Assembly: GCA_032433595.1 (NCBI GenBank)
Contig: JASWJB010000158.1
Location: 1-64,000 of the forward strand
Direction of reading: 5' to 3'
DNA: 64,000 bases
DNA from: Conoideocrella luteorostrata
Taxonomy: Eukaryota; Ascomycota; Sordariomycetes; Hypocreales; Clavicipitaceae
Shown here: piece after piece, positions 34,530 to 45,175 of the stretch
How positions within the stretch are numbered: the first letter of the stretch is position 1
Layout of the letters: each line of letters opens with the position of its first letter
The notes under the pieces: model-generated
Databases searched by the model: none
What the model was told of the DNA's origin: nothing
The model's input: only the letters and a program-made list of their open reading frames with translations
Position numbers and translations under genes: made by a program

Positions 34530-35492
34530 ATGCCAACTTCCACGAGTGACGTTGCCAAGCTGTACGATATCCTCGGCGCAACAGAAACCGCCAGGCTCGA
34601 CACTCACCCAGTTGAGCTGCTCGTCACGCTACGAGCCATCCGCGAAGCATTCCCCCCCAATGCGACGGGCCAGCGCATCGCTGATGTGGGGGGCGGCCCG
34701 GGCAAATACGCATTTGCCCTCGCGGACCAAGGACACGATGTTGATCTTATCGATCTAAGTCCCGGCCTGCTTGAGCTCGCTCAATCGGAGCAAGACAGGC
34801 GCAAGTTCGCGGGGAATAAGGCCCTTCTTCACAGCCTAGCGGTGGGGAATGCGCTCGACACGACAATTCTCCACGCCGGACAGTACGACGCCGTGTTGCT
34901 TCTGGGACCGCTGTATCATCTGCTGGAAGAGGAGGAACGTGTCAAGGCGGTGCAGAATGCCGTCCGTCTTGCAAAGCCGAATGCCGTTATCTTCGTGGCG
35001 TTTATTAGCATTGCCGCGCACCTGAGAGACATTGCTATGAGGGAGCCCGCCAAACTGGCAACTGACAGGGACTTTTACGCCAAATATGTAGGTCAAGGCA
35101 CTCGCTCCCCCTGTTCCGATGCAAAACGTAGCAAAAGCAGTTCGGTGTTTTGCGCCCCGGTTCAAATTGCTAACGAGACGGCGGGGATAACAAAAAAGCT
35201 TCGAGATGGCCGTTACGAAAAAGAAAAGACGGGCTACGGTAATATCCAAGGCTTTCATATCAAAGTAGGGCAGGTGAGGTCCTTTTTCGACAAGAACTTC
35301 GCTGGCACGCTGGAATTGGTGCAGCTCCGCTCGCAGGAGGGCATCCTGGGCGGCGGTCTCGATGCCACATTGGCCAAGTCGGAGCCTCAAGTATTGCAAG
35401 CATGGGCGGACTTGATGTATGAGGAGTATTCTACTGGAGAGGAGCACTTGGGCTGTGCAGATCATCTTGTCGCTGTTTTGCGGAAGAAGTAG
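34530..35492 (+). CDS. Class I SAM-dependent methyltransferase
   Basis: From ATG 34530 the frame is open for 320 residues. Motif I is ADVGGGPGKYAFALA (about residues 50-64), with an acidic strand DLIDLSPGLLELA after it, and a post-motif LLLGPLYHLLEEEE at about 126-139. This is the Methyltransf_25/11 type fold. Substrate unknown. Residues 187-216 look unlike the rest, and the DNA there begins GTAGGT and ends near CTAACGAG. A 90-base in-frame intron (35088-35177) is therefore possible, leaving 290 residues. The GAEGILGGGLD-like C-terminal block (here SQEGILGGGLDATLA) is common in bacterial homologues of this group, so an old transfer is conceivable but not shown. The gene lies 353 bases upstream of the HET gene. 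Confidence 0.8.
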   Translation: MPTSTSDVAKLYDILGATETARLDTHPVELLVTLRAIREAFPPNATGQRIADVGGGPGKYAFALADQGHDVDLIDLSPGLLELAQSEQDRRKFAGNKALLHSLAVGNALDTTILHAGQYDAVLLLGPLYHLLEEEERVKAVQNAVRLAKPNAVIFVAFISIAAHLRDIAMREPAKLATDRDFYAKYVGQGTRSPCSDAKRSKSSSVFCAPVQIANETAGITKKLRDGRYEKEKTGYGNIQGFHIKVGQVRSFFDKNFAGTLELVQLRSQEGILGGGLDATLAKSEPQVLQAWADLMYEEYSTGEEHLGCADHLVAVLRKK

Positions 35493-35845
35493 CCGGCAGC
35501 TGTGGCTGCGCCTGCATAACATGGTGACCCTGGTAGGCATTAGGACGTACATGTGGCCTGCAATCCACGATGGTTGACTTGGATGCAATTTTTATACTTC
35601 TTTATAGAGCTCCAGATTATACGCACTTTGTCTTTTATAATTTTTACTCTTTTCGGGTCTGCCGAAATTGTGCGTAGACGCATGGCATCTGCATAAAGCC
35701 ATGGCTCATCCACCATGCAGTTAGCCGCAAGATACCGTCCCCCCCCGGAAGGCCTGTACACCCAAGTTCCTATAAAGGCTCAATTTGCACAAGCCAAACC
35801 TCTCACCGACAAAACACAGCACTCCTGCTGAGACACTTCTCAAAA

Positions 35846-38781
35846 ATGGACCTCTTCTGCGAACCAAACGACCCTATACCAATCGCCGACAACAAAACTC
35901 CGTTTGTATGCATCGAGACATGGGACGGAGGGCTCTTCCGCACATACGGCCACAGAAAAGGCAGGACGAGCATCACACCCAACATGCTACGGCTCATCCC
36001 GGACATTCCACCCGCAGAACAACCCTATCTGGAGAACTTGTACCCCACGCCAAAAGACGTCCTGCAGCCATTTTTACAAACATGGCTCTACTTCGGTATG
36101 CTCGCTGAAATGCTTAGCTTGAACGAGGTGGCACCCGGCGTTCGGCTCATGGACAAAGAGTCCGCCATGGCTGAGATTTCGGAACTATACAAGAAATTAA
36201 CCCGCTCCGAGGACGGCGAAACTGTCCTCGTGGCCGGCGAGATTCTCAAATGGCGTCCTCTGTTTCGAGAGAGGTTAGATCTCGCTCCCAATAAATTCGA
36301 AAGGATGGTCTACTTGTGTTCCTGCCTGCAATACAGCATGGTGCTTCTGCACTCGACGGAAAACATTGACCATAACGTGCGGTACTCCATCGCAGCACTG
36401 GGTGAGTTGTTCTCCACGGGAATCTACGCCGCGGCGTCTTTGGCGCAGCCGAAGATTGAGCTGCCCATCATGGGCTATTTCTGGCACAGGGACTACATCA
36501 AGGAAGGGAGCGTTGTGGAAGATAGGATGCTGAAGAACGGGTGGTGTTTAAGTGAAGTCGAGAAAGTGCGGTCTCAGGTCCAGGGGCTGTATACAATGCA
36601 TTACACGAGTCTGTTGAAGAAGACAGAGCCGTGGCTAAACCATTCGAATTGCTCGCGGAGTGTTTGCAACGCGTTTCAGCTTGATATCGCAAGTTACGAG
36701 CCTGCGCATGTAGATAAGGCATGCGGGTGCGCGATGATCGAGGCGCCCGCAGGGCAAGTATCTGGTATTTTGCGGGATTCCGATACATATCCAGTCATCC
36801 GGATACAGGGATTCTCTTCGGGGAACCTGGACGACTTGGAGATATTTGTCGAGGAGTACCGGCCGGGTGTTTCTTACGTCGCGCTGTCGCATGTAAGTGC
36901 CAAGCCCGGCTTTCCAGCTATTGAGCCTATGCATTTCAGAATTTTAAACATCCCGTAGGTCTGGGCAAATGGTCTTGGAAACCCATCCAGCAACGCCTTG
37001 CCACGTTGTCAAATAGCCAGGATTGCCAACCTCGTGGCTCGTCTGCCGCCTGAGCCGGGAACGACAGAGGCCCCTCGTCTTTGGCTTGACACTCTATGCT
37101 GCCCTGTGGAGCTGGGCACCAAGATGATTTCGCTGGAGCGGATAGCAGACGTATATAGAAAATCGTATCACGTTTTAGTCCTAGACACGTCTTTGACGGC
37201 GTTCAGACACGAGGGAACGCATCCAGCGGAGCTGCTTGTTCGAGCATTCGGGTGTTCGCCGTGGATGAGGAGGCTTTGGACACTGCAGGGTACGCTATTT
37301 GAGCTTGAAACCACCTCACCCCCACCCCCCCCCCCCCCCTTCCTCAACAGAGATGCTGACTGATGTTTGCTATGTAATAGAGGGCGCACTTGGGCGAGCT
37401 CTTCAGATTCAATTCGCAGATAGGGCGGCTAATAACATGGCGTTGCTGACGGAGCTGTTTGTCATTGCAGGACAGGATGTACGGTATATGAGGATATGGC
37501 AGGATGTGACGAATGAAGTAAGCCATTCAACTCCCTAAAAATTTCTTTTCTTTTCTTGTTCCTAGTCAAGATTGGGAACATGTGTACTGATACCAACAGT
37601 TTAACCAACTACTCGGATTCAGTCCCAAGACCGGTCCTGAAAACACGATCGTCTGGACCCGGCCTCAAATCACGACCCTCCAACGCAGTCTGCATTTCCG
37701 CACCGTGTCTGTCCCCTCGGACGAACCGCTCTGCATCTCGACCCTCATGAACCTAGACACAAAGTACATTGCTGCAGGTCAAGATGCGGAACACCGTATG
37801 ATCCGTGTGTGGGAGAAGCTAGCCGAAAGCCATGGCGGCATATCAACCCGCTTGCTTTTCTACCTCGACGAGCCAATCGACATACCAGGCTGGAGGTGGG
37901 CACCCAAGAGCCTCCTGGCCTCTGCCGTACAAGATTCCGTTCTGAGCCTCGATGACCGCGTCATGAGATTTCACAACGAGTATCGTGACAGCAAGAGCAT
38001 CCGTTGCTTGGGAATCCCGACACCGTTAGGGCTCAAAGTACGACTAGCAGGATTCAGAGTCGTCCCCAACCCATTCTTTCCGGAATTGCCTCTCCACCCA
38101 TGGCCAGAAGTCATCAACCCGACCGAAGATCAGGTTCTCATGCAAGCCGAAGCAACAGGGCAATGGTATAGAATCATAGACTGGTACCGCAGCAAGAAAC
38201 TCCCCGTCTGGACGCGCGAGGAACGCCTCGCGTACGACAGAATGGAAAACAGACCGATTTGCAGGGCCATCGACACTGGCAAATGCGCAATCATACTAGA
38301 TCAAAAGCTTGAGATGTTGGGCGACACAACCGCCTGTTGTTTAGTGCAGGTGGAGGAGGCTTCACCAGCGCAACTCCAAGCAGTGGGATATAGCGACTCG
38401 GAGGGGCAAGCGCCTCTCAAAGCCCGCCGCGAACGAACAGTCATCATGTCTAAGCTCACGGAAGCAGAAGGCAAGATGATGAACATGGTGAGGGGCCTTG
38501 CGAAAACAGTAGCGCAGGATGAAAGCACTGCGGAGTTTCTCAAGGCTCAAAAGAGGAGTGCGCCGGGAAACACGGACTGGGATGCAGCAGAGGGAAAGGT
38601 TCGAGAGAAGATGAAGGAGGTCATGGCGGAGGCGTGGCAGGCTCACCCTGACATGCAGCAGACGATGAGGGACACGGTCGGGGAGAGCTTGGACGATTAT
38701 GTTTGGGTGATGATTCCGAAGTGGTTTTCGCATGGGGTTGGGATGAGGGACTTGGGGGAGCAGGTATGGTATGTGGACTGA
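35846..38781 (+). CDS. HET-domain (heterokaryon incompatibility) protein with long N-terminal extension
   Basis: Four exons, 35846-36892, 36959-37289, 37381-37517 and 37600-38781, give 898 residues. Intron borders are GTAAGT/GTAG, GTACGC/ATAG, GTAAGC/ACAG, with all phases in agreement. The first 340 residues are a helical region unlike the HET core. The HET domain then begins with YVALSHVWANGLG across the first splice, followed by LWLDTLCCP, VLVLDTSL and RRLWTLQEG across the second splice. These are the conserved HET blocks. Such proteins can trigger cell death on non-self fusion. The C-terminal 390 residues hold no domain I know, but include an acid/lysine-rich helical part. In intron 2 an upstream CAACAG acceptor would insert ten residues in frame. 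Coding is very likely; function is inferred from the domain. Confidence 0.88.
37317..37340 (+). repeat. Cytosine homopolymer tract in HET gene intron 2
   Basis: A run of about sixteen C, preceded by CACCCCCA, lies in the polypyrimidine zone of intron 2, just upstream of two possible acceptors at 37350 and 37380. It is prone to length slippage and could influence acceptor choice. Confidence 0.75.
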
Positions 38782-40348
38782 CGGTGAATAGAGTAGTTGG
38801 ATACTGCCTTTGATTTAGACTTACCGGTAAAGTATGTATACAATTCAATGCAAACCAATTCAAGACCCTTGTTACTCTATACTATCAACAGCCTAAGCAA
38901 TTGATTGGCGAAGGACCTATACCGAAATGGAAGCACCCAGAAATATATAAATAAAACAACAACAAAAAAGTTAGAAATGACGTAACAGGCTAGTACCAGG
39001 CAGGCAGGATACCTGGCGCACAAAGACAACATCAGACGTAACTGGCGCTTACGGGAGCGCTAACAAGCACAGCTTCCACCAAATGGAAGATATACCATCT
39101 ACTCCGTAGTTGTGCTCCGTGTCCTCTGCATACTGAATTTGTTGTAAAGTCCCAACAGGTAGCCGAGTTCCGGCGCCACCGCCGGTGCGGCCATAGATGT
39201 CGACATCCGAAGCGGCACAATTTTAAACGAGCGCAGAAGAAAATAGGATCTATGTTTTAGGGTTATTTTTTAGCCCTGCAAAGCAAAAGACCTTTCTCAT
39301 TCCAGGGGCCAAAACTAGGGAACAATAAATTCGGATACTTGTTTTGGTTGTTGGTGAAAGCAGAGCCTTGCCTGGGATTTGCGCCTAAGCAAGGCGAGGG
39401 CAAGATCGGGGAGGACCGTAGCTTCCAGCTTTGCATCTTTAATGAGTTGGCCGAAGTGGAGGTGAATTTTCCTATTCCTCTCAAAGTACATTAATTTGTT
39501 AATTCGTTCGGCCATTGGTCGATGAGAATCGTGACGTATTGTGGTGTGCTATGTTACGACGTGATGTCCAGGAACCCTAAGATACCGAAAAAAGCGGCGA
39601 GGTTCTGCTAAGGAAGAGGTCCGCCGCAGGCGGCCCCCGGCAGCCCCCGGCAGGGCCCCCGGAGGGAAATAAGCAGCAGCAGCAGCAGCAGCATAATTAC
39701 CTAATCCTTCCCTGCGCCTGTGGTGTTTATGAAATCGGCCGGCATAACTACAGTACTACTTATTATTACTACCCCATAGCCGCCAGCGCGGCCACATAAG
39801 ACAAGTCGATGGGGGACAACAATCGTTTTTTAAAACATTACTACCCCATAGCTACTGGCTGCTCCGTAAGCTGATCATAATGTTGACAGCCAGATCGCCC
39901 AGACGCTGACTGCAGAGTTGGCCCGCCATCTACCCCGGACTTGCACCGCAGTCAACTCGTCCTATTATTAACTAGGCGCTAGTTTAGTGACTTGGACGGC
40001 CCGAAATAGGATATTCCCACTGCAACCCTGCACCCCATGACATACTCCGTTCAAGCGGGGGAATAGAATAACCTATGTGCCACACATGCTCATACATCTT
40101 GCACCTCTTTGCGCCCATGCAACCAGCCATCTCGCGATGCTACTTCAGGTCACGGACCTACCTATTCTGCCATCCGCTTCATACTCTTGCTGAGTGAGGT
40201 GTTTCGTTCATACGTTGTTGGCACTCTGCCAATGGAAAAAGCCTGACTGTCCAGCCATCGCGCCGTTCTGTCCCAAACCCTCACACTCACTCACTCACTC
40301 TCTCACTCTCATTCTCACATTTACACCCACAAGCTGGCGTTCGTCAAG
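38782..40348. other. Intergenic, with GC-rich and AGC repeats
   Basis: This 1.6 kb has no supported gene. It holds a TACTCCGTA copy at 39100, a GC-rich stretch with three CCCCCGG-type units at 39638-39662 and an AGC trinucleotide run at 39674-39693. Near the GH43 start there are CACT/CTCACT pyrimidine-rich repeats at 40281-40320, typical of fungal 5' untranslated regions. Confidence 0.6.
39638..39693 (+). repeat. CCCCCGGCAG units followed by an AGC run
   Basis: Three near copies of a CCCCCGG(CAG) unit are followed after a dozen bases by about six AGC triplets. On the minus strand the first part gives three G5 runs. No open frame of interest crosses it. Confidence 0.65.
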
Positions 40349-41839
40349 ATGAGATCTCTCGCTTCCTCTCTCCTCCTCGCCATCGCGGGACTCACACTCT
40401 CTCCCGCCCTCACCGCAGCCACCACGCCCAGCTTTGCCACCTCAGAAGCCGGCAACCCCTTTGTCGACGGCTTCTACGCCGACCCGGACACCAAGTTCTA
40501 CAACAACGAATACTGGGTCTTCCCAACCTCGTCGTACGCCTATGACCAGCAAACCTACCTCGACGCCTTCTCATCCCCCGACCTCGTCCACTGGACCAAG
40601 CACCCCAACATCCTCGTCGCGTCAGACTTCAAATGGGCGAGGCGCGCTGTCTGGGCTCCAGCTCCCATCTCCCGCAACGGCAAATACTACCTCTACTTTG
40701 GCGCCAACGACATCCAGACCGACTCCGAGCTGGGCGGCATTGGGGTCGGCGTGGCAGAGCGCCCCGAGGGCCCCTACAAAGACGCCATCGGCGAGCCACT
40801 GATTGGAAAGTATTACAACGGCGCACAGCCCATCGACCAGGCCGTCTTCATCGACGACGACGGCCAGGCCTACATCTACTACGGCGGCCACAGCCACGCC
40901 AACGTCGCCAAGCTGAACGAGGACATGACGAGTTTCGGCAAGTTCAGTGACGGCACCACCTTCAAGGAAATCACGCCCGAGAACTACGTCGAGGGCATTT
41001 TGATGGTGAAGCGCAACGGGACGTATTATCTCTTCTGGAGCGAGGGCGGCTGGGGCGGTCCCGACTACGCCGTCTCGTATGCCATGGCGGACTCCCCCAC
41101 CGGGCCGTTCAAGCGGCGCGCAAAGATCTTGCAGCAAGATGCCGCTGTGGCTACTGGCTCCGGGCATAACGGTGTTATCCACGTCCCCAACACGGACACC
41201 TACTACATCGTGTACCATCGGCATCCGCTGGGCAATGGTGTGGGCGATAATGACCGCCACCTGGCCTACGATCGCCTGTACTTCAACAAGGACGGGACCA
41301 TCCAGCCCGTCAAGATGTTGGTCCACGACAACTTCAACGACGGCAACATGATTGGATGGACCGCATACGGCGGAACCTGGGACCCCAAGGGCAACGCCCT
41401 CAAGGCGGGTAATTCGGCCGGCGGGAAGGCCCTCCTCAACACCAACTTTGGCGACCTGGACTTCTCTGCCGATATTGTCATCCCCTCTTCCAACGGTGGC
41501 GACGCAGGTCTCGTCTTTAGGGCATCGGATCCCGCCGTCGGAGCCGACGCTTACAACGGATACTACGCCGGGATCAGCACCAGCGGCAAGCTTGTACTGG
41601 GGAAGGCGTCAGCCGGGTCGTGGACGCAGCTCGCGTCTGTAAAGGCCGATATTCAGCCCGGCAAGCAGTACCGCGTGAGGGTGGCGGCCAAGAAGAACGC
41701 AATCAGCGTGTATGCGGGGGATTCGACCACCGCGCAGATCCATGTGTCGGACGGCAGCTTTGAGAGTGGCATGGACGGCGTGAGGGTGTATCAGACAGAT
41801 GCTGTTTTTGACAATGTCAAGGTTGAGCATTTGGAGTGA
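40349..41839 (+). CDS. Secreted glycoside hydrolase family 43 enzyme with C-terminal accessory domain
   Basis: The intronless gene encodes 496 residues from ATG 40349. A signal peptide of about 23 residues (LLLAIAGLTLSPALTAA) is clear. The five-bladed GH43 domain follows: GFYADPD with Asp45 as likely general base, PIDQAVFIDDDG with Asp163 as pKa modulator, and YVEGILM with Glu215 as likely general acid. WAPAPI and TGSGHNGVIHVP are also family blocks. From about residue 330 to the end is a beta-rich, LamG/CBM66-like domain (GWTAYGGTWD, GDAGLVFRASD, YNGYYAGIS). GH43 enzymes act on arabinan, arabinoxylan or galactan; this one could be an arabinosidase or an exo-acting enzyme. It is convergent with the GH93 gene, stop codons 127 bases apart. 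Confidence 0.92.
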   Translation: MRSLASSLLLAIAGLTLSPALTAATTPSFATSEAGNPFVDGFYADPDTKFYNNEYWVFPTSSYAYDQQTYLDAFSSPDLVHWTKHPNILVASDFKWARRAVWAPAPISRNGKYYLYFGANDIQTDSELGGIGVGVAERPEGPYKDAIGEPLIGKYYNGAQPIDQAVFIDDDGQAYIYYGGHSHANVAKLNEDMTSFGKFSDGTTFKEITPENYVEGILMVKRNGTYYLFWSEGGWGGPDYAVSYAMADSPTGPFKRRAKILQQDAAVATGSGHNGVIHVPNTDTYYIVYHRHPLGNGVGDNDRHLAYDRLYFNKDGTIQPVKMLVHDNFNDGNMIGWTAYGGTWDPKGNALKAGNSAGGKALLNTNFGDLDFSADIVIPSSNGGDAGLVFRASDPAVGADAYNGYYAGISTSGKLVLGKASAGSWTQLASVKADIQPGKQYRVRVAAKKNAISVYAGDSTTAQIHVSDGSFESGMDGVRVYQTDAVFDNVKVEHLE

Positions 41840-41966
41840 TTGCCCTGATGGGCTAAATCGGCATAAAAAGCTGACTGTCTGTCGTAGTGTCTATAATGTT
41901 TATAATGTCCAAAATAGGAGTATACAGCAAAATGTAGTTTATATCCAGCCACACCTCTCCTAAACC

Positions 41967-43164
41967 TTACGTGGCGAGAGTCACCACCTCGTCATGCACC
42001 TGGTACTTCTGGCTCACCAGGCCCTTCTCATCCAAGCGATACAGCGCAAGTAGGTGCCCCTCGTCCAAAGAGTACATCCCCGGCCAATGCGATCCCGCTT
42101 CCCCTGTAATTGCCAATTTTCCCCAGTTTTTGCCACCATCAGCACTTGTAACCACCTTCATCTTCCCTCCGTCAACCGAAGTCGCAAGTGAGTCCTCATT
42201 CGTCATAAAACTTGTCACCAGCGTGCCCCCCACGTTTACCACATACGGAGCACCGGCGTCCTTGCCATTCTTCGCGGTGTACAGCCTGGTCCTTCCACCC
42301 CAGGTGAGGCCGTCATCGTGAGAGACAACGTAGTTGACGGAAAACGGTCCCGACTCGGTATTTTCAAAAACACAACTACCCCATTCCTGTTAGCCTGCGG
42401 AAAAAAAAAAAAAACCAAAAACCACCGTGAAGTCGGTTCAAGTCAATGGACCAGTAAAGGGGAACCTACATCAGGTTTCTATCACCCTCAACTCCCTTAA
42501 TCTCCGCCACCGCACTCATTCCATCCCTCGATGTCACCCCCTCTCCCGACACAACATGCGGGCCGCTCCAACTCGCCCCATTATCTGTCGAGATCTTCAT
42601 CAGATTATCCTGGTCATTCGCGCTATTCTCCGACGAGTAATAAACCTGCGCGGCGCCGCTCGCCGAGACCCTTAGGAACGGCTCCCACAGCCCATTCACA
42701 CCCTGAGCAGGCCTTTCGGCAACCTGGCTCAAAAATTTCCAGTTATACCCGTTGTCATCCGAGTAGCACACTGTGATGCGGAAGTACGTGTATTCCCCGG
42801 ATGCTGTGCGGTCGTGGTTCCGGAACGCAAACAGGATGCGTCCACTAGGCAGCTGCAGCGGGAATGCGTTGTCAAGGTCGTGCGTAGCCGAGACGCTGGT
42901 GGCGACTGAACCGATTTGGGTCCAGGAGGAGCCATCATCCGTGGATTTGACTACGCGGAGGACATGATTGGGGCCGTCTTGTGCGGCATAGCCGCCTAAT
43001 ATGGAGGAGTCGTGGAGGCGGGTCGCTCTCATGTAGATGCCATTGATGTCGACCAATGTATGGCCCGCAGAGGGGGCTACGGCGATATTCTGAATGGGAG
43101 AAGAAAGTGTAAGTGTTGGGAGGGCCAAAAGGCCCAGGAAGAGGGCAGTGATGTGACGGAGCAT
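41967..43164 (-). CDS. Secreted GH93-like exo-arabinanase / BNR-repeat hydrolase
   Basis: Two exons on the minus strand, 43164-42470 and 42375-41967, give 367 residues, the usual GH93 length. The donor is GTAGGT; the acceptor that restores the frame is GGTAG, giving NLICVFENTESG across the join. ATG 43164 begins a signal peptide (ITALFLGLLALPTLTLSS). Five Asp-box motifs are visible: STDDGSSW, SDDNGYNW, STDNGASW, SHDDGLTW and SADGGKNW, the mark of the sialidase six-bladed propeller. RILFAFRNHD and GLWEPFLRV fit fungal GH93 exo-1,5-alpha-L-arabinanases better than GH33 sialidases. The intron holds a poly-A (plus strand) run of fourteen and a CTAAC branch. With the GH43 neighbour it points to arabinan breakdown. 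GH93 assignment is likely but not certain. Confidence 0.85.
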
Positions 43165-44005
43165 TGTGGTTGCTGATGTTGAGCGTGTTAGTCGGTGGTG
43201 ATAGTTGGAAAATTTACCATCTTTATATTCATCCACGGCACTAGCGACGCCAAGATCCCTCACTGAAGCCGACGCAGGACTCAAGAGAGGTAATTTTGAA
43301 CAATTATCACTGCAACCTTACGAAAAAAGTTGGGCGTTCTCTATTATACCTCTTGCGCTTATAGGCAGGCTCATTGGCGGATGCAACTCCGCAACCACCG
43401 CGATACTGGAGCGGCCCGAGGAGCAGTCCGTAGAGCCGGCCCGGCAAAAATCCACCGAAGGCAATAAAAGTCGCCTCTAAGGGCACTTCTCATAGCATGA
43501 AGTAAAAAGGAATGTCGGTGAGCTAATTGTTGTATGATGGCGCAAATGTAACTCTAGCTAGACCATCGCAGTGTTCCGTACGTGGGTGGCTCGAGTGGGC
43601 GTGTAATATTCGCTCAAGACTTCTTTATTTTCTATCAAGAGAAAAATTTGGAAACGAATGTGTGTATGTTTGGGTTTTTTTACAAAAAAAAGACGCTGGT
43701 AAAGATCGTGTTCGGAATTCCGTGGCTCATGGCTGGGATATTGTAAACACCGTATTAGTTGATGGCGGGGTTGCACGATAAATAGTTGATGCTAATAGTG
43801 ACTCGGCCAAGGGAGGCCAAGTTGTGATTACCGGATGGGTAAAAAGAGACAAAACAATAAGACCATCCATCGTACCATGATGCAGTGTGATTATAGGCCG
43901 CCCAAAATAGAGGCAGTAACTGAAACATGTCCTCCACTAAGGCAGAAGCAACGATTGAGACAACTTCGTATATGTATCAATTAAATTTACACTCAATTAA
44001 AGTTG
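43165..44005. other. Intergenic, no gene supported
   Basis: About 840 bases upstream of the GH93 gene. No coding frame with domain content. It should carry the GH93 promoter and ends at the decayed M20 gene. Confidence 0.6.
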
Positions 44006-45175
44006 TCATTTATCGGACATGCCAAAGTCTCGTCTTGCCCCACAAGCAATTTTATCATCAGTTAGAACTCTGATTGCGAGCATGGCCATGCTTTTTGCGC
44101 TCTGGGTGGCTGCGTGGTCTGTCGTGGCAACGCCATGAATCCAGGTTGTGTAAACTGCACCCGGGTTCCTCGTTGCAGCAACCATTCCGTGAAAGCTAGG
44201 CACATGATGTGGCACGTTTCCCATGTCTGTAGAGCCGCCAGATGGTTGATCCTAAAGGGCCAGCATCTCACGGTCATGCTCTTCCAAGTCCTCTACATCT
44301 GCTTTACACAGCGTGTCATTTGCTCTCAAATTGAAAAAGCCGGGCAGTCTGGTTGTAGCCAGCAGTCATTCCAACATAAATTTAGGAGAATGCCATCAAA
44401 GCAGCATGCTGTAGATTTGTAACCGCGCAGCCGATTGCCGGCGCTCCAGCCTCGATGCAATTCTTGACTTTGCAACAGCTCATCCACCCGAGAGAGAACA
44501 GGACTTTGCGCATTCCAGCTCATTCTCGAATAGGAGGTAATCAAATTTGGCACCGTTCTCCCTGCCTCAATTACGGCATGTATCCGCTCCTCTGGACGGA
44601 TCCTCTGTCGAAGCAAAGCTGCTGCGTTGTACGCCGACACTGCAGCGTCGAGCGAGTTGATGCTGTTCTAGGGCTCCGTCGCAGCATAGGCCCTCGTACC
44701 TCTGGATTCCGCCCTGAACTTCTGGCTTGCCGATGATCTGAACCCGGCAACGCCCTTGCATTCAAGACCTGAACTAGACCTTGGTATCTCATTTTGGGAC
44801 ACGGGATGGGCCATTGTTGCTGCCGCGATATCCTCTTGTGGGTCAAAAGCTCCAGTTTCAATAAGCTTAGTCTTGCCGCCGCCGCCCTGTCCTGCCGGCG
44901 TGCCGAGAAGGCGAAGTTGACCGGATATATCGAGAGTATTCATAGCATGTGCAGCTCCTAGAAAGGCTCCAAATGACGATGTAGCGATGAGATTGTTGCC
45001 GCAACCATGGTCAATGTCATGCAAAGCATCATATTCGGCGCAGAATACGACTTGTCTGCTGCCTTGGCCAATGGTAACTTCAAACGACGTATCTAGCCCG
45101 CATGCTGTGCGCTTCACGTTAAAGCCTGTCTTCTCAAGGAACAATGTGAGGGTGTCGTAAGCAAGGAGTTCTTAG
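44006..45175 (-). pseudogene. Decayed M20 peptidase/amidohydrolase (ACY1L2-like)
   Basis: Three minus-strand pieces in different frames match successive parts of an M20 dipeptidase or amidohydrolase. The first, 45175-44668, reads YDTLTLFLEKTGFNV, then FCAEYDALHDIDHGCGNN. The second, about 44640-44460, reads PEERIHAVIEAGRTVPN, then SYSRMSWNAQSP. The third, about 44224-44040, reads GNVPHHVPSFHGM, then AMLAIRVLTDD. The metal-site block is HGCGNN where family members have H-x-C-G-H-N, so a key His is lost. The dimerisation part between pieces one and two is scrambled by frameshifts, and a TAA stands just before the first recognisable residue. The usual first 50 residues are missing. Gaps between pieces do not look like introns. 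I call it a pseudogene with fair confidence. Confidence 0.8.

Noticed and set aside
40622..41326. 234-codon minus-strand frame opposite GH43
   Set aside because: Same cause: codon bias of a GC-rich, well-expressed gene; no domain on the minus strand.
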